NCBI GenBank assembly: GCA_038239195.1
Contig: JBBSEZ010000044.1
Location: 1 to 34,554 of the forward strand
Direction of reading: 5' to 3'
Origin: JBBSEZ01 sp038239195
Lineage (GTDB): Bacteria; Planctomycetota; Planctomycetia; Gemmatales; Gemmataceae
Length of the DNA: 34,554 bases
Shown here: piece by piece, positions 7,240-15,246 of the stretch
How the letters are laid out: every line of letters starts with the position of its first letter
Position numbering within the stretch: position 1 is the first letter of the stretch
The notes under the pieces: generated by a model
Databases searched by the model: none
Told to the model about the DNA's origin: nothing
The model's input: only the letters and a program-made list of their open reading frames with translations
Made by a program: the position numbers and the translations under genes

Positions 7240-9288
7240 TCAATCCGCAATCGCCTTGATGAGCGCCTCGCGGACGTCGCCGTAGAACAGCACGTTGACC
7301 TTCGTGGCCATGTCGTCGGACAGGTCGAACAGTTGCTTCCGGGCGGACACCGGCATCAGCACCACCGACGCCCCCTTCTCGACCGCCAGCTCCACCACGT
7401 CGATGGCGTTGGGGAGCAGGTCGAGCGACCCGCCGAGGTTCAGCCCGCCGACCACGACAAGCCCGCCGCGCAGGCTTTTGCCGATCAGGGCGCTGCACAG
7501 CGCCAGCAAGGCCGCAACGCCCAACGCGCGCCCGCTCTTGCCAGCGTCGTAGGCCCGAAGTTGGATCGAGAACTCGTGTTCCCGCGGGTTGCGGTCCCCG
7601 ACCAGCTCGGCCCCGCGGGCGTACAGGTTCGCCTCCGCGTACTTCACCGACTCGGCAAACGCTTGCGGCGCCGGCCGATTTAGGAGGCGGATACCGCCCC
7701 CCGGCCCTTCGCTCACTTCGATCCGGTAGAGGCCGGCCCCTTCGTCCTGACCGCCCGCGCTGATGCCCCACACCTGGCCGGGCGGGAGCGGGTCGCGGCC
7801 CACGTGATCTTCGCTCTGGAGCTCCGGCGTCACGACGAACTTTTCGACGCCGTCCTTGCCGAGGGCGTAGCTGAACTGCGTGTTGCGGAACTCGGCCGTC
7901 CCGATCCTCTTCTGCTGCTCCTTCACCCGCCGGCGGCACTCCAGGGCCAGCCGGACGGCCCACTCCAGGTCGTCGTCGGAGACCGGCTCCTCGGGGCAAG
8001 GGTGGATCAGCTTCAACAAGCCGCTGACCGTCTTGTTCACGGCATTCTGGTCGCGGCCGCTCAGGGCCCCGCCGAACGTCGCGCGGCCTTGCAGGGCGGA
8101 GACGCGGCCGTGGCTGCGGAGCCGGCTCCAGCACTCGCTCAAGAAGTCGCTGACGAGCCCGAAGTGGTTCGTCTTCACGGGCTCGTTGATCTTCGGAACG
8201 TCCCAGCCGGGCAGATAGCAATGGATGCGGTCCATCAGCGCCGTGTCGTTCCGCATCTCCGGCGGCATCGGCCCGAAGAGATGGCCGACGCGCTGCTGGT
8301 GCTGCACGTCCACGTCGAAGTTGCCGACCATCACGATGGAGCCATAGGCCCGGATGCTCTCCTTGCCGCGGCTGAACTCGCCGGACTCCATGTACCCCTT
8401 CATGATGTTCACGCCGTCCTTCTGATCGAAGGAGACGCCCGACACCTCGTCGAAGCAGACCACGTCGTACTGGCAGACGAGCCCCCGCTGCCCGCTCGAC
8501 ATGTTCACGAACATGCGCGCCACGGTCGCCTTCCCGCCGCTGACCAGGTGGGCATAGGGCGAAATCTGCTGGAACAGGTGGCTCTTGCCCGTCCCGCGCG
8601 GCCCCAGTTCCACCAGGTTGTAATTTGGCTCCACGAACGGCACCATGCGCAGGACCATCGCGTCCAGGTTCCGCTCGGTCATCGCCCCTGGCTCCAGCCC
8701 GATGCTGCGGAGCAGAAAGTGCTTCCACTCGGCCGTCGTGAACTTCTTTCGCCCTTCGTACAGGGCGCCCAGCACGTCCCGCTTCGACAGTTGAATGGGC
8801 CTCAACCCGGCCACGGAGAACGGCCTGCCGTTCCGCTCCTCGGCAACCACGGCGTCGTAGCTCAGGTCGATTTCGGCGTAGAAGCCGCCCGTCAACATGC
8901 GCTCGTTGTCGTAGACGAGCTGGTCCTCGATGCTCACGTCCTTGAGTTGCAGGCTGGGGAGCGTGGCGAGGAACCCGTTCCGGTCGAGCCGCGCCGACAC
9001 GACGTCGATGATCTTGACGCTCCCGCTCTCCCGGGCCCGCGCCTTGAACAGCTCCTCCTCGCCACTCCGCACCGCCCGGTCCCGGAGCTGGCGCTCGACG
9101 ATTTGCAGCCCTTCCTGAATCTCCTCCTCGTTCGTGCTGGCGCAGTAGCGACCCAGCAGGAACTCGCAGACGTAGGTGGGCACGGGATACTGGCGGGCGA
9201 ACTTGCGCACCAGGTCCTTGCGGACCACGTAGCCATCGAAGGCATCGGCCGCGAGACGGTCCAGATGGTCCAGTTCGATCTCGGCCAT
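7240..9288 (-). CDS. brxL: BREX AAA+ protein BrxL (Lon-like)
   Basis: A 682-residue protein; the ATG at 9288 abuts the pglZ stop, with GGAGGG from the end of pglZ as ribosome-binding site. An N-terminal helical region (1 to about 120) precedes an AAA+ domain with Walker A GPRGTGKSH (229-237) and Walker B VVCFDEV (276-282). A C-terminal Lon-protease-like domain spans about 565-682. A serine, S585 in DAGKSGRALG, aligns with the Lon nucleophile. The position of the Lon catalytic lysine appears to be Ile (about 630) in my hand alignment, so peptidase activity is doubtful. BrxL is known as a DNA-binding AAA+ assembly needed for type 1 BREX restriction rather than for methylation. It is the last gene of the operon. 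Confidence 0.93.
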   Translation of the reverse strand: MAEIELDHLDRLAADAFDGYVVRKDLVRKFARQYPVPTYVCEFLLGRYCASTNEEEIQEGLQIVERQLRDRAVRSGEEELFKARARESGSVKIIDVVSARLDRNGFLATLPSLQLKDVSIEDQLVYDNERMLTGGFYAEIDLSYDAVVAEERNGRPFSVAGLRPIQLSKRDVLGALYEGRKKFTTAEWKHFLLRSIGLEPGAMTERNLDAMVLRMVPFVEPNYNLVELGPRGTGKSHLFQQISPYAHLVSGGKATVARMFVNMSSGQRGLVCQYDVVCFDEVSGVSFDQKDGVNIMKGYMESGEFSRGKESIRAYGSIVMVGNFDVDVQHQQRVGHLFGPMPPEMRNDTALMDRIHCYLPGWDVPKINEPVKTNHFGLVSDFLSECWSRLRSHGRVSALQGRATFGGALSGRDQNAVNKTVSGLLKLIHPCPEEPVSDDDLEWAVRLALECRRRVKEQQKRIGTAEFRNTQFSYALGKDGVEKFVVTPELQSEDHVGRDPLPPGQVWGISAGGQDEGAGLYRIEVSEGPGGGIRLLNRPAPQAFAESVKYAEANLYARGAELVGDRNPREHEFSIQLRAYDAGKSGRALGVAALLALCSALIGKSLRGGLVVVGGLNLGGSLDLLPNAIDVVELAVEKGASVVLMPVSARKQLFDLSDDMATKVNVLFYGDVREALIKAIAD

Positions 9289-11631
9289 TTACCCTCCCAC
9301 CGTCACCGGCATCTTTTCGACGACGTTTCCTGCCCCGTCGAGCAGCACGAGGATGGCGGCCGTTCCTTCGCGCTGGTCGTCCTCCACGATCAGGGCCACG
9401 CTGCCGTCCTTCGCCACCGGCCTGGTTCCCGCCAGCGAGGTCGAAGCGTCCGCGGCCTTGTCTCGGAGACTGACCTTGCACCCGTCGAACTGGCCGGCGA
9501 GCTTGACCCGACAGCGCAGCCCGGCCCACTTCACCTGTTCTATTGTCGCAGCGACCATCGGCTGTTTGCCAGGTCGGATGGACAGTTGCGGCACGACGCA
9601 CTCTTGCAGGCTCAGGCCGCCGTGGTGGTACTCCTCGCCCAGCATGAAACAGCCGATGCCTTCCGGGCAGGCGATCCGCACGTCCTCGGCCCAGAACCAC
9701 GAGAAGCAAGGCAGCTCGACGGTCGCGTTCGGCTTGACCACCGCGCAGCGCCGCCAGCGGGTCGCGGTCAGGTATTTGGGCAACTCGCACTTGGGCAAGC
9801 CGTTCGGCATCAGCAGCCAGCCGTGGTCGGTGACGACGCGAACCTCTTGCCATCCCCGCGCCAGCAACGACTCGATCCGCCGCACCAGGCCCGCCAGCAA
9901 CTCCGGGATGCGGCGGGCCAGCCCGGCCCCCTCGTCGTGGCCGGTCTTGTCCACGTTGCCGAACTCGGTCCAGCCCTTGCCGGTCGGATCGCCCGGCTCG
10001 TTGGCGCCGAGGAACTGCACCTCGTCGTCCGCCAGCAGCCTGCGGAACCGCTCCGGCGTCAGGTCTTTGCCGTCTGAGGCCAGGCAGGGGCGGAACTCCT
10101 CGCCCGCCGCCGTCCCCTTGATCTTGCTCGCCACCGGGGACACCGCCGGCTTGGCCGTCGGCGTGACGGACGGCAAGGCCACGAACTGATGAACAAGCTG
10201 GACCGGCCCGACTCGGCCTGCCAGCAGCGCCAGGAGCTTCTGCCCCACGTCGTAGCGGAGGCCGTCGGCAAAGACGACGCACGTCCCCGGCGGCACGTCG
10301 CCCAGCCGGGGCGCCTCCGATCCCGGCAGCGGCTCCCGCTTCACCAGTCTCTGGAACAACTCGGCGGCGTCCCGGAGCCAGGGGGCGTAGACGTGGGCGA
10401 CCGCCGCGCTCACGGCCTCCTGGTCGGCGGGCAGCGCGACGGCGGCGAGGGCGTCCAGCACCGCGGCGTCCGCCTTCCAGCCGCCCTCGGTGTACGCCTT
10501 GGGCATGTCGGCGGTGGTCGATCCGGTCAGCGGCGCAGCCGTGACCGCGGCCAGCGCGGCCAGGTGCTCGACGGCACGGGCCAGCGGCGAGCGGTTCAGT
10601 TTTGCCCACACCCATTCCCGACGGGGCCGGTGCCTGCCCTCCAGTTCGAGCAGGGTGGACCGCGCCGCGGCCACCTGCTCCGACGGGACGTCGAGTAGGG
10701 CCTGGCGGAGGGCGGTTTCCTCGGCCTCGTTGTCCTGTGGCCAGGCTTCCTCGGCCTGGCTGAAGAGGGACTGCCTCTTCTGCGAGGGCCTGGCCTTTCG
10801 CAGCAGGCCTTCCAGGCCGGGGTAGCGGAACGGCGCGGCGGCGAAGCGCCTCCACGCGGTCTTCCACACCGCCTTCGGCTGCGTCCCCAGCTTCTCGGCC
10901 CCGACGAGCTCGCCGTCGCGCACAGGGTCGAATTCGTAGTCGGCCACGCACCGGCTGCACAGCGCTTCCCAGCGGCCCGCCCCCCAGCGGGCCCGCGCTG
11001 CCTTGGGATCGGAGAGCCAGGAGAGCAGATCGTCCACCAGGTCCTCAATGATGAGCGAGTCGAAGTAGCCGGCGTTCAGTTCGCCGGCCGCCGACTTGGC
11101 CAGCAGGTCGGCCACCGGCACGTCGGCCAGCTTCTCAACGGCGCGGCGGATCGAGGTCGCCGTCGCCTGGTCCTTGGCCAGCATCAGTTGCAGGCCGCCC
11201 TTCTCGGCCTGGAGGAACGAGGAGACCGTCCAGTCCTTGCCGTTGTCGTGCGACCACAACTGGCCGCGAAACTGCAACTCGAAGATCGGCTTCAGTTCGG
11301 GCGGACAGCTCTCCGGGTCTCGAAACGCGGACCGGCTCACCCCCGGCAGGTAGAGGATTGGCACGGCCCCGGCGGGAACGAAGGGAGGGGCCTTCCCGGC
11401 CAGGACGCACCGCAACCAGATCGCCGGGCCGGTGCGGTTGGCGCCGTCGTAGGGCCCGAGGACGAAGAAGTGCGGCAGGGCCGACCGGAGCCGCGGGGCC
11501 AGGCGCTCCCACTCGCGCTTCTCGTCGGTCCACAGGATCGCCGCGGGCGGCACGGCGTCGTCGCGGTTGTAGTCCGCGGCCTTGTGGAGCGAGGCCAGCA
11601 GGGCGTCGAGCAGGGTGTTGGATTGCGTCAT
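9289..11631 (-). CDS. pglZ: BREX alkaline-phosphatase-superfamily protein PglZ
   Basis: A 780-residue protein; the ATG at 11631 starts 7 bases after the TOPRIM-like gene stops. The phosphatase-fold half shows the expected metal-site motifs: VVFADGLRYD (metal Asp at 456), the Ser/Thr-rich LPSVTPTAKP where the nucleophile Thr is expected (490 or 492), VVTDHGW (Asp602/His603) and EYHHGGLSLQECVVP (His670). The N-terminal ~440 residues are helical and hold DNA- or partner-binding regions in this family. The C-terminal ~100 residues form a beta-rich domain. PglZ is required for both methylation and phage exclusion in BREX. The length and the GGLSLQE motif suggest the variant called PglZ type B (from memory, moderate confidence). 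Confidence 0.92.
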   Translation of the reverse strand: MTQSNTLLDALLASLHKAADYNRDDAVPPAAILWTDEKREWERLAPRLRSALPHFFVLGPYDGANRTGPAIWLRCVLAGKAPPFVPAGAVPILYLPGVSRSAFRDPESCPPELKPIFELQFRGQLWSHDNGKDWTVSSFLQAEKGGLQLMLAKDQATATSIRRAVEKLADVPVADLLAKSAAGELNAGYFDSLIIEDLVDDLLSWLSDPKAARARWGAGRWEALCSRCVADYEFDPVRDGELVGAEKLGTQPKAVWKTAWRRFAAAPFRYPGLEGLLRKARPSQKRQSLFSQAEEAWPQDNEAEETALRQALLDVPSEQVAAARSTLLELEGRHRPRREWVWAKLNRSPLARAVEHLAALAAVTAAPLTGSTTADMPKAYTEGGWKADAAVLDALAAVALPADQEAVSAAVAHVYAPWLRDAAELFQRLVKREPLPGSEAPRLGDVPPGTCVVFADGLRYDVGQKLLALLAGRVGPVQLVHQFVALPSVTPTAKPAVSPVASKIKGTAAGEEFRPCLASDGKDLTPERFRRLLADDEVQFLGANEPGDPTGKGWTEFGNVDKTGHDEGAGLARRIPELLAGLVRRIESLLARGWQEVRVVTDHGWLLMPNGLPKCELPKYLTATRWRRCAVVKPNATVELPCFSWFWAEDVRIACPEGIGCFMLGEEYHHGGLSLQECVVPQLSIRPGKQPMVAATIEQVKWAGLRCRVKLAGQFDGCKVSLRDKAADASTSLAGTRPVAKDGSVALIVEDDQREGTAAILVLLDGAGNVVEKMPVTVGG

Positions 11632-11638
11632 GGCCGGC

Positions 11639-12382
11639 TCAGCCTTCCGGAACGTGTCCGATCAGCGGGGCAAGTCGCTCCCGAACTTCGCGGAGGTAGG
11701 CGGCGAGCCCGTTTTCGCCCCCGCGTTCTCGTAAGGTCGGCAGGGCGGTTTCACGCCAGCACCGGCATTCGCGCTCGCGGTCGTTCCCCGACAACGCCCG
11801 CAGCACGCGCTTTGGGCTGCGTGTGGCCAGGTCGTCTTTGCAGGCCGTCAGCTCATGGCTCCGCAATCGCGGGTCGAAGCCCAGCCGCGATCTCTCCTCT
11901 TGCAGGCGGGCCGACTCCAGCTCGTCCCGGGGATCATACCCGCTGATTACCCAGCACTCCCGTTCCACGATGGCAAGCCCGACGACGATGGCGATGCCCC
12001 GGTGGTCGTGCGCTCGGGCCTGTTCCAGTCCCCTTCGCCGCGCCGGCTGGTCGTCTTGGTCTCGGATCAGCACGATGGCGTCGAGGTTGGGGAGCTCCCT
12101 CCGCAGGAGAAGGATGGCCCGCCGAGTGGCCGCGGCATCCGGCAGGGCTGGCCCGTCATCGAAGTGGCCGATGGCCGTGATTTCGGCGTCGAGGGCCAAC
12201 TGCCCGATCGCCTTCCAGGTCAGGCGGCGTCCCCCCGTCAATTCGCCCTGCCACGTCCGCTGGTAGACGACGAGTTCTTCGTCCAGCCACTCGATGCTCT
12301 CGCACAGCGCTCTATCCGCGAGCTCCGTCGCCGTCTCGAGGTCCGCCGGGGCCTCGTAGACGACGGCAAATTGCCGGCTCAT
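11639..12382 (-). CDS. TOPRIM/RloB/DUF4276-like protein paired with the AAA ATPase
   Basis: A 247-residue protein. I chose the ATG at 12382 because it overlaps the stop of the upstream ATPase as ATGA, the mark of translational coupling. The layout resembles TOPRIM-like nuclease partners of OLD-type ATPases. Glu10 lies in a first strand (FAVVYEAPADLETA). An acidic D-x-D (Asp108/Asp110 in LIRDQDDQ) ends a later strand. A strand-helix GLAIVERECWVISGY (Glu140) recalls the aIPxIEAWLL region of DUF4276/RloB proteins. I cannot name the exact family from sequence alone. With the ATPase it forms a two-gene module like PARIS (AriA-AriB) or other ATPase/TOPRIM defence pairs: the ATPase senses phage and the nuclease-like partner is the effector (inference). 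Confidence 0.6.
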   Translation of the reverse strand: MSRQFAVVYEAPADLETATELADRALCESIEWLDEELVVYQRTWQGELTGGRRLTWKAIGQLALDAEITAIGHFDDGPALPDAAATRRAILLLRRELPNLDAIVLIRDQDDQPARRRGLEQARAHDHRGIAIVVGLAIVERECWVISGYDPRDELESARLQEERSRLGFDPRLRSHELTACKDDLATRSPKRVLRALSGNDRERECRCWRETALPTLRERGGENGLAAYLREVRERLAPLIGHVPEG

Positions 12383-13473
12383 GGGGCAGCCCCCTTTTCC
12401 GCGAGCCACTTCTCGCCGAACAAGCTCCACATCTCACCGGGGGCCATCTCGTCCTTCCAGGTCGAAAACTTGGGATGATCGATGAGTCGCCCACACCGGG
12501 CATGGCCGTCCGGGCCCGCGGCCATGATCCGAACCTGCTCCGGCGACAGGTAGTTGAGCAGGTAAGGCGAGTGAGCCGTCGCCAGCACTTGAAGTTCGGG
12601 GAACCTCTGCATGATCTGCCCGATTACTCCGACCAGTTGCTTCTGGGCCAGTGGGTGCAGCCCCTGTTCGACGTCATCCAGGAGCAGGATTCGTGGCGGC
12701 GTGGGGCCAAGCAACACCGTCAGCAGGCCGAGCATCATCAGGGTGCCTTCGCTCGCCGTCCTCGCGGAGACGTTCTCCGCGTGGTCGAAGTCGAGCAGGA
12801 TCAGTTCCCCCTGGTAGGGCCGTCGCGTCCGCCGCTCGACGGTGTCCTGCCCGAACTTCACCAACTCCCGTTCCGTCTTGTACACCGTCGCCTTGCGGAA
12901 GCGGATTCGTTGAAGCCTGGGAATCAGCGCTCGGGCCATCGACACGACTTCCTCGAAGCCCTGGGGGTTGTTCAACGCCATGAAGGCCAACACGGAGGCG
13001 AGGCCCTCCCCGGTGTGCGCGACTCTTGGCGGGTCTTCCTCGACGTAGGACGGCAGTGCCAGCAGGGCGGCATTCAGATGGAGGAAGAACAGCCTCCGGG
13101 CCGGCTCCAGAGGGGCGAGCAAGGCCTGGCCCGAAGGGGAGACGCGGTACTCCCACCGTCCTTTCTGCAACAACTCGGGGGGGGGCGGATAGCCGGGGGG
13201 TGGCGAGGCCTCCACGCTGAGCTCGCCCCCATCCGTTGTCAGCCGGATCGACAAGTCCCCCTTGCCCCCTCGCGTATACACCCAGTCTCCGTGTCGCTCG
13301 TGGGCAAACACCTTCTGCGGGTCGCCCGTGGCTGCCCGCACGGCGTTGTGGATCGCTTCCAATACGCTCGTCTTGCCGCTGCCGTTCGCCCCGACGAATA
13401 CCGTGAATCGCTCGAGGTCGATGCTCGCGTCTCGCAGGGACTTGAAGTTCCGAACTCGGACGTTGCGAATCAT
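12379..13473 (-). CDS. OLD-like/SMC-type AAA ATPase (AAA_15/AAA_21 group)
   Basis: A 364-residue protein with the ATG at 13473. It begins MIRNVRVRNFKSL, the typical first strand of OLD, RecF and AriA-type ATPases. Walker A is GANGSGKTS (28-36). An ABC-signature-like segment is at 238-251 (ARTASEGTLMM). Walker B is ILLLDDVEQGLHP (262-274), with Asp-Asp where Asp-Glu is more usual, and the switch His is 301 in ATAHSPYLL. No nuclease domain is fused; the TOPRIM-like function seems to reside in the next gene, whose start overlaps this stop. Such ATPases pair with toxic or nuclease effectors in several phage-defence systems. Its location inside BREX supports a defence role. Confidence 0.85.
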   Translation of the reverse strand: MIRNVRVRNFKSLRDASIDLERFTVFVGANGSGKTSVLEAIHNAVRAATGDPQKVFAHERHGDWVYTRGGKGDLSIRLTTDGGELSVEASPPPGYPPPPELLQKGRWEYRVSPSGQALLAPLEPARRLFFLHLNAALLALPSYVEEDPPRVAHTGEGLASVLAFMALNNPQGFEEVVSMARALIPRLQRIRFRKATVYKTERELVKFGQDTVERRTRRPYQGELILLDFDHAENVSARTASEGTLMMLGLLTVLLGPTPPRILLLDDVEQGLHPLAQKQLVGVIGQIMQRFPELQVLATAHSPYLLNYLSPEQVRIMAAGPDGHARCGRLIDHPKFSTWKDEMAPGEMWSLFGEKWLAEKGAAP

Positions 13474-13497
13474 TGGCGGTCCCTCCCTGCTGTCATC

Positions 13498-13580
13498 TTA
13501 CCGGCGAGCGGCAAGCTTCGCGGCGTTGGCCAGGTACACGTCGTTGACGTGGAGGCGCCGCAAGCCCCAGAGACAAACCG
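13498..13580 (-). other. Possible coding remnant or leader ORF upstream of the AAA gene
   Basis: In one minus-strand frame, about 27 codons end RRLHVNDVYLANAAKLAARR-stop at 13498, 25 bases before the ATPase start. The stretch has a plausible amphipathic composition and is cut off upstream by the hairpin repeat at 13586. It could be the 3' end of a gene disrupted by the RAYT element, a leader peptide, or chance. I do not recognise a family. Confidence 0.2.
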
Positions 13581-13585
13581 GGCCC

Positions 13586-13721
13586 TTTTGGAGTGCGTGC
13601 GATTCATCGCCGCTTTCTTTTCTTCCTTTTCCTCTCGCCCCGGAGGGCGGGGCGCCTGGCCCGCTTCCCTCCCCGAAAAGGGGGAAAAGAAAGCGGCGTT
13701 GAAAGCGCCCGCACTCCAAAA
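13586..13721. repeat. Hairpin repeat copy 1 flanking the RAYT gene
   Basis: A 136-bp element with inverted ends: it starts TTTTGGAGTGCG and ends GCACTCCAAAA. An inner pair follows (CGCCGCTTTCTTTT near the left end, AAAAGAAAGCGGCG near the right end). The loop differs from copy 2 but both arms match it. It lies 3 bases beyond the RAYT stop. This is a REP/BIME- or MITE-like structure. Confidence 0.85.
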
Positions 13722-13724
13722 CGG

Positions 13725-14411
13725 TTAAACCGGGTCGAAATCGTCCTGAATGCTGATCTTGTCGGTCTTGAACCGGTAGAGCGTCGCCACTTGCGCGGGC
13801 GTGGCCGTGCGCTCCAGCCACGCGGCGGAACACCAGCGGTACTGAGCCGGCGAGGACACCAGGCCGTGCTTCACCGGGTTGCGGTGGACGTAACTCAGCC
13901 GCGCGAGGTAGGACTTCTCGAACGTCAGGCGAGTTTCCCAGTAGTTGAACCAGACCTTGCGCCCGGCCGCCCCGTCCAGTTGGTTGACGTGGTGCCCGGT
14001 GCTGCCGTGCAACTCCTTGAGGAACGCGACGAGGCTTTGCGGGTCGGCGGGAGAGTGGCCCACGAAATGGTAGTGGTTGGAGAAGACCGCCCAGGCCTCG
14101 AGCTGCCACCCCAGCGCCTTCGCGACCGACAGGAGCTTGCCCTCGAGGTGGTCGAGGCGCTCCGGCCCGCGGAAGTAATGGGCCTTCTCGTAGGTGCTGC
14201 CCGTGACGAGGTAAGTGCCCTGCTCGCTGAGGCGATGCTGCGGGGCATGCGGCCAGTCTCGTTCGGCGGGGGGCGGTCCCGGGGGCAAGCCCAGGGGAGC
14301 GTCGCCCGCCGGCAACCGCGCGAAGAATGCCTCCGCCTCGGCCAACCGGGCCTCCGGCAGGTCGAGCAGGTGCCGGAGCAGGCGCAAGCGCACGCCGTCA
14401 AGCGTTGACAT
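13725..14411 (-). CDS. REP-associated tyrosine transposase (RAYT, Y1/HUH family)
   Basis: A 228-residue protein. The ATG at 14411 (MSTLDGV) is preferred over an upstream one at 14471 because it has a GAGG about 8 bases upstream and removes an unstructured 20-residue extension. The HUH-type metal motif appears as HYH (113-115, in FSNHYHFVGH). The probable catalytic Tyr is Y174 in SYVHRNPVKHGLV, a hallmark segment of TnpA-REP proteins. Family members are single-copy, domesticated-looking transposases that nick and spread short palindromic REP sequences. The gene is bracketed by two near-identical hairpin repeats, its likely substrates. It sits inside the BREX operon in the operon's orientation, so it need not block transcription of downstream genes. 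Confidence 0.88.
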   Translation of the reverse strand: MSTLDGVRLRLLRHLLDLPEARLAEAEAFFARLPAGDAPLGLPPGPPPAERDWPHAPQHRLSEQGTYLVTGSTYEKAHYFRGPERLDHLEGKLLSVAKALGWQLEAWAVFSNHYHFVGHSPADPQSLVAFLKELHGSTGHHVNQLDGAAGRKVWFNYWETRLTFEKSYLARLSYVHRNPVKHGLVSSPAQYRWCSAAWLERTATPAQVATLYRFKTDKISIQDDFDPV

Positions 14412-14489
14412 GGGGAAGTCCTCTCGCCGGCATTCGTGAATCGTGGCGCTATTCTGTCCTTCCGCCGGCACGAAGGCAAAGGGGGCCCC

Positions 14490-14616
14490 TTTTGGAGTGC
14501 GTGCGATTCATCGCCGCTTTCTTTTCCCCCTTTTCTCCCGCCTCGAAGGCGCCGCGACAGGCGGGCGCCCCCCCGAAGTCGAAAGAAAGCGGCGTTAAAA
14601 GCGCCGCACTCCAAAA
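14490..14616. repeat. Hairpin repeat copy 2 flanking the RAYT gene
   Basis: A 127-bp second copy in the same orientation as copy 1, with the same left arm (TTTTGGAGTGCGTGCGATTC and on through CGCCGCTTTCTTTT) and right arm (GAAAGAAAGCGGCGTT, then GCGCCGCACTCCAAAA). The loop is diverged. It lies 79 bases upstream of the RAYT start, between it and the DUF5615 gene. Confidence 0.85.
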
Positions 14617-14648
14617 GGGCCTTCTCCCCTGGCGGGCGTCGAACGCGG

Positions 14649-15014
14649 TCACGGATTGCTTCCCTGGCGAATGCGCATTCCGATTTCATCGACGACCCAA
14701 AGACAGCCGACCAGGGGCTCTTTCGCGAAGAGCGGGAGGAGTCGCGCCGTTACCGCGACCACGGACGGGCGACTTTGGTCGTGCAGCCTCAAGACAATGA
14801 TTCCCGCGTAGTCTTGCGGCGGATACGTCAGAACGTTCGAGAAGTCGAGGTCCTGCGTGAAGATGACGCGCCCTTCCACACGGCAGACGGCCGCCACGTC
14901 GTCATCGACCCGACCTTGCATTTGTTGGCCGTACACCGTCACCGCGTCGTGACCGTGTTGACGCAACAAGTCTGCCACCTCCTCGTGAAGGTTCTCGTCC
15001 ACCTTGAACCGCAT
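14649..15014 (-). CDS. DUF5615 PIN-like toxin
   Basis: A 121-residue protein starting 1 base after the DUF433 stop. The N-terminus MRFKVDENLHEEVADLL and the later IFTQDLDFSN are the signature acidic motifs of DUF5615/Mut7-C-like PIN-fold proteins (Asp6, Glu7 and the DxDF pair). These are predicted metal-dependent ribonucleases and act as toxins paired with DUF433 antitoxins. The length is normal for the family. The gene lies between the antitoxin and the RAYT element. Its role as a toxin is inferred from the pair and is not visible from the sequence alone. Confidence 0.85.
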   Translation of the reverse strand: MRFKVDENLHEEVADLLRQHGHDAVTVYGQQMQGRVDDDVAAVCRVEGRVIFTQDLDFSNVLTYPPQDYAGIIVLRLHDQSRPSVVAVTARLLPLFAKEPLVGCLWVVDEIGMRIRQGSNP

Positions 15015-15015
15015 T

Positions 15016-15246
15016 TCAACTCACCTCGGGCAATGGCACGTAGCGATCCTGAGCCATTTCGGCCGCGTAATGCAGCGACGCCTGAATGTCCTCCCGCTCG
15101 ATGTGATACCCGCTCATGATCGCCTCAAACGGTTCCCCGACCGCCACGTTCGCGAGGACCACCGACACCATCACCCGCGTTCCCTTGATGCACGCCTTCC
15201 CGTGACATACGTCCGGCTTGCTGCTGATCCGGTCTTGCCACTTCAT
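15016..15246 (-). CDS. DUF433 antitoxin
   Basis: A 76-residue protein. Its ATG overlaps the pglX stop as ATGA, so it is translationally coupled to the methyltransferase. The sequence shows the DUF433 pattern: DRISSKPDVCHGKACIKGTR, then a helix-turn-helix-like GEPFEAIMSGYHIEREDIQASLHYAAE. The family is VapB-like: it binds DNA and neutralises the cognate DUF5615 toxin encoded next. The coupling means antitoxin supply follows pglX translation. Confidence 0.88.
   Translation of the reverse strand: MKWQDRISSKPDVCHGKACIKGTRVMVSVVLANVAVGEPFEAIMSGYHIEREDIQASLHYAAEMAQDRYVPLPEVS

Noticed and set aside
5426..10960. Very long minus-strand open frame (over 1800 codons) across pglZ, brxL and the barrel gene
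   Set aside because: It runs antisense to the barrel gene and out of frame with brxL and pglZ, is Arg/Gly/Pro/Ala-rich and has no domain. Long stop-free shadows are normal at this GC content.
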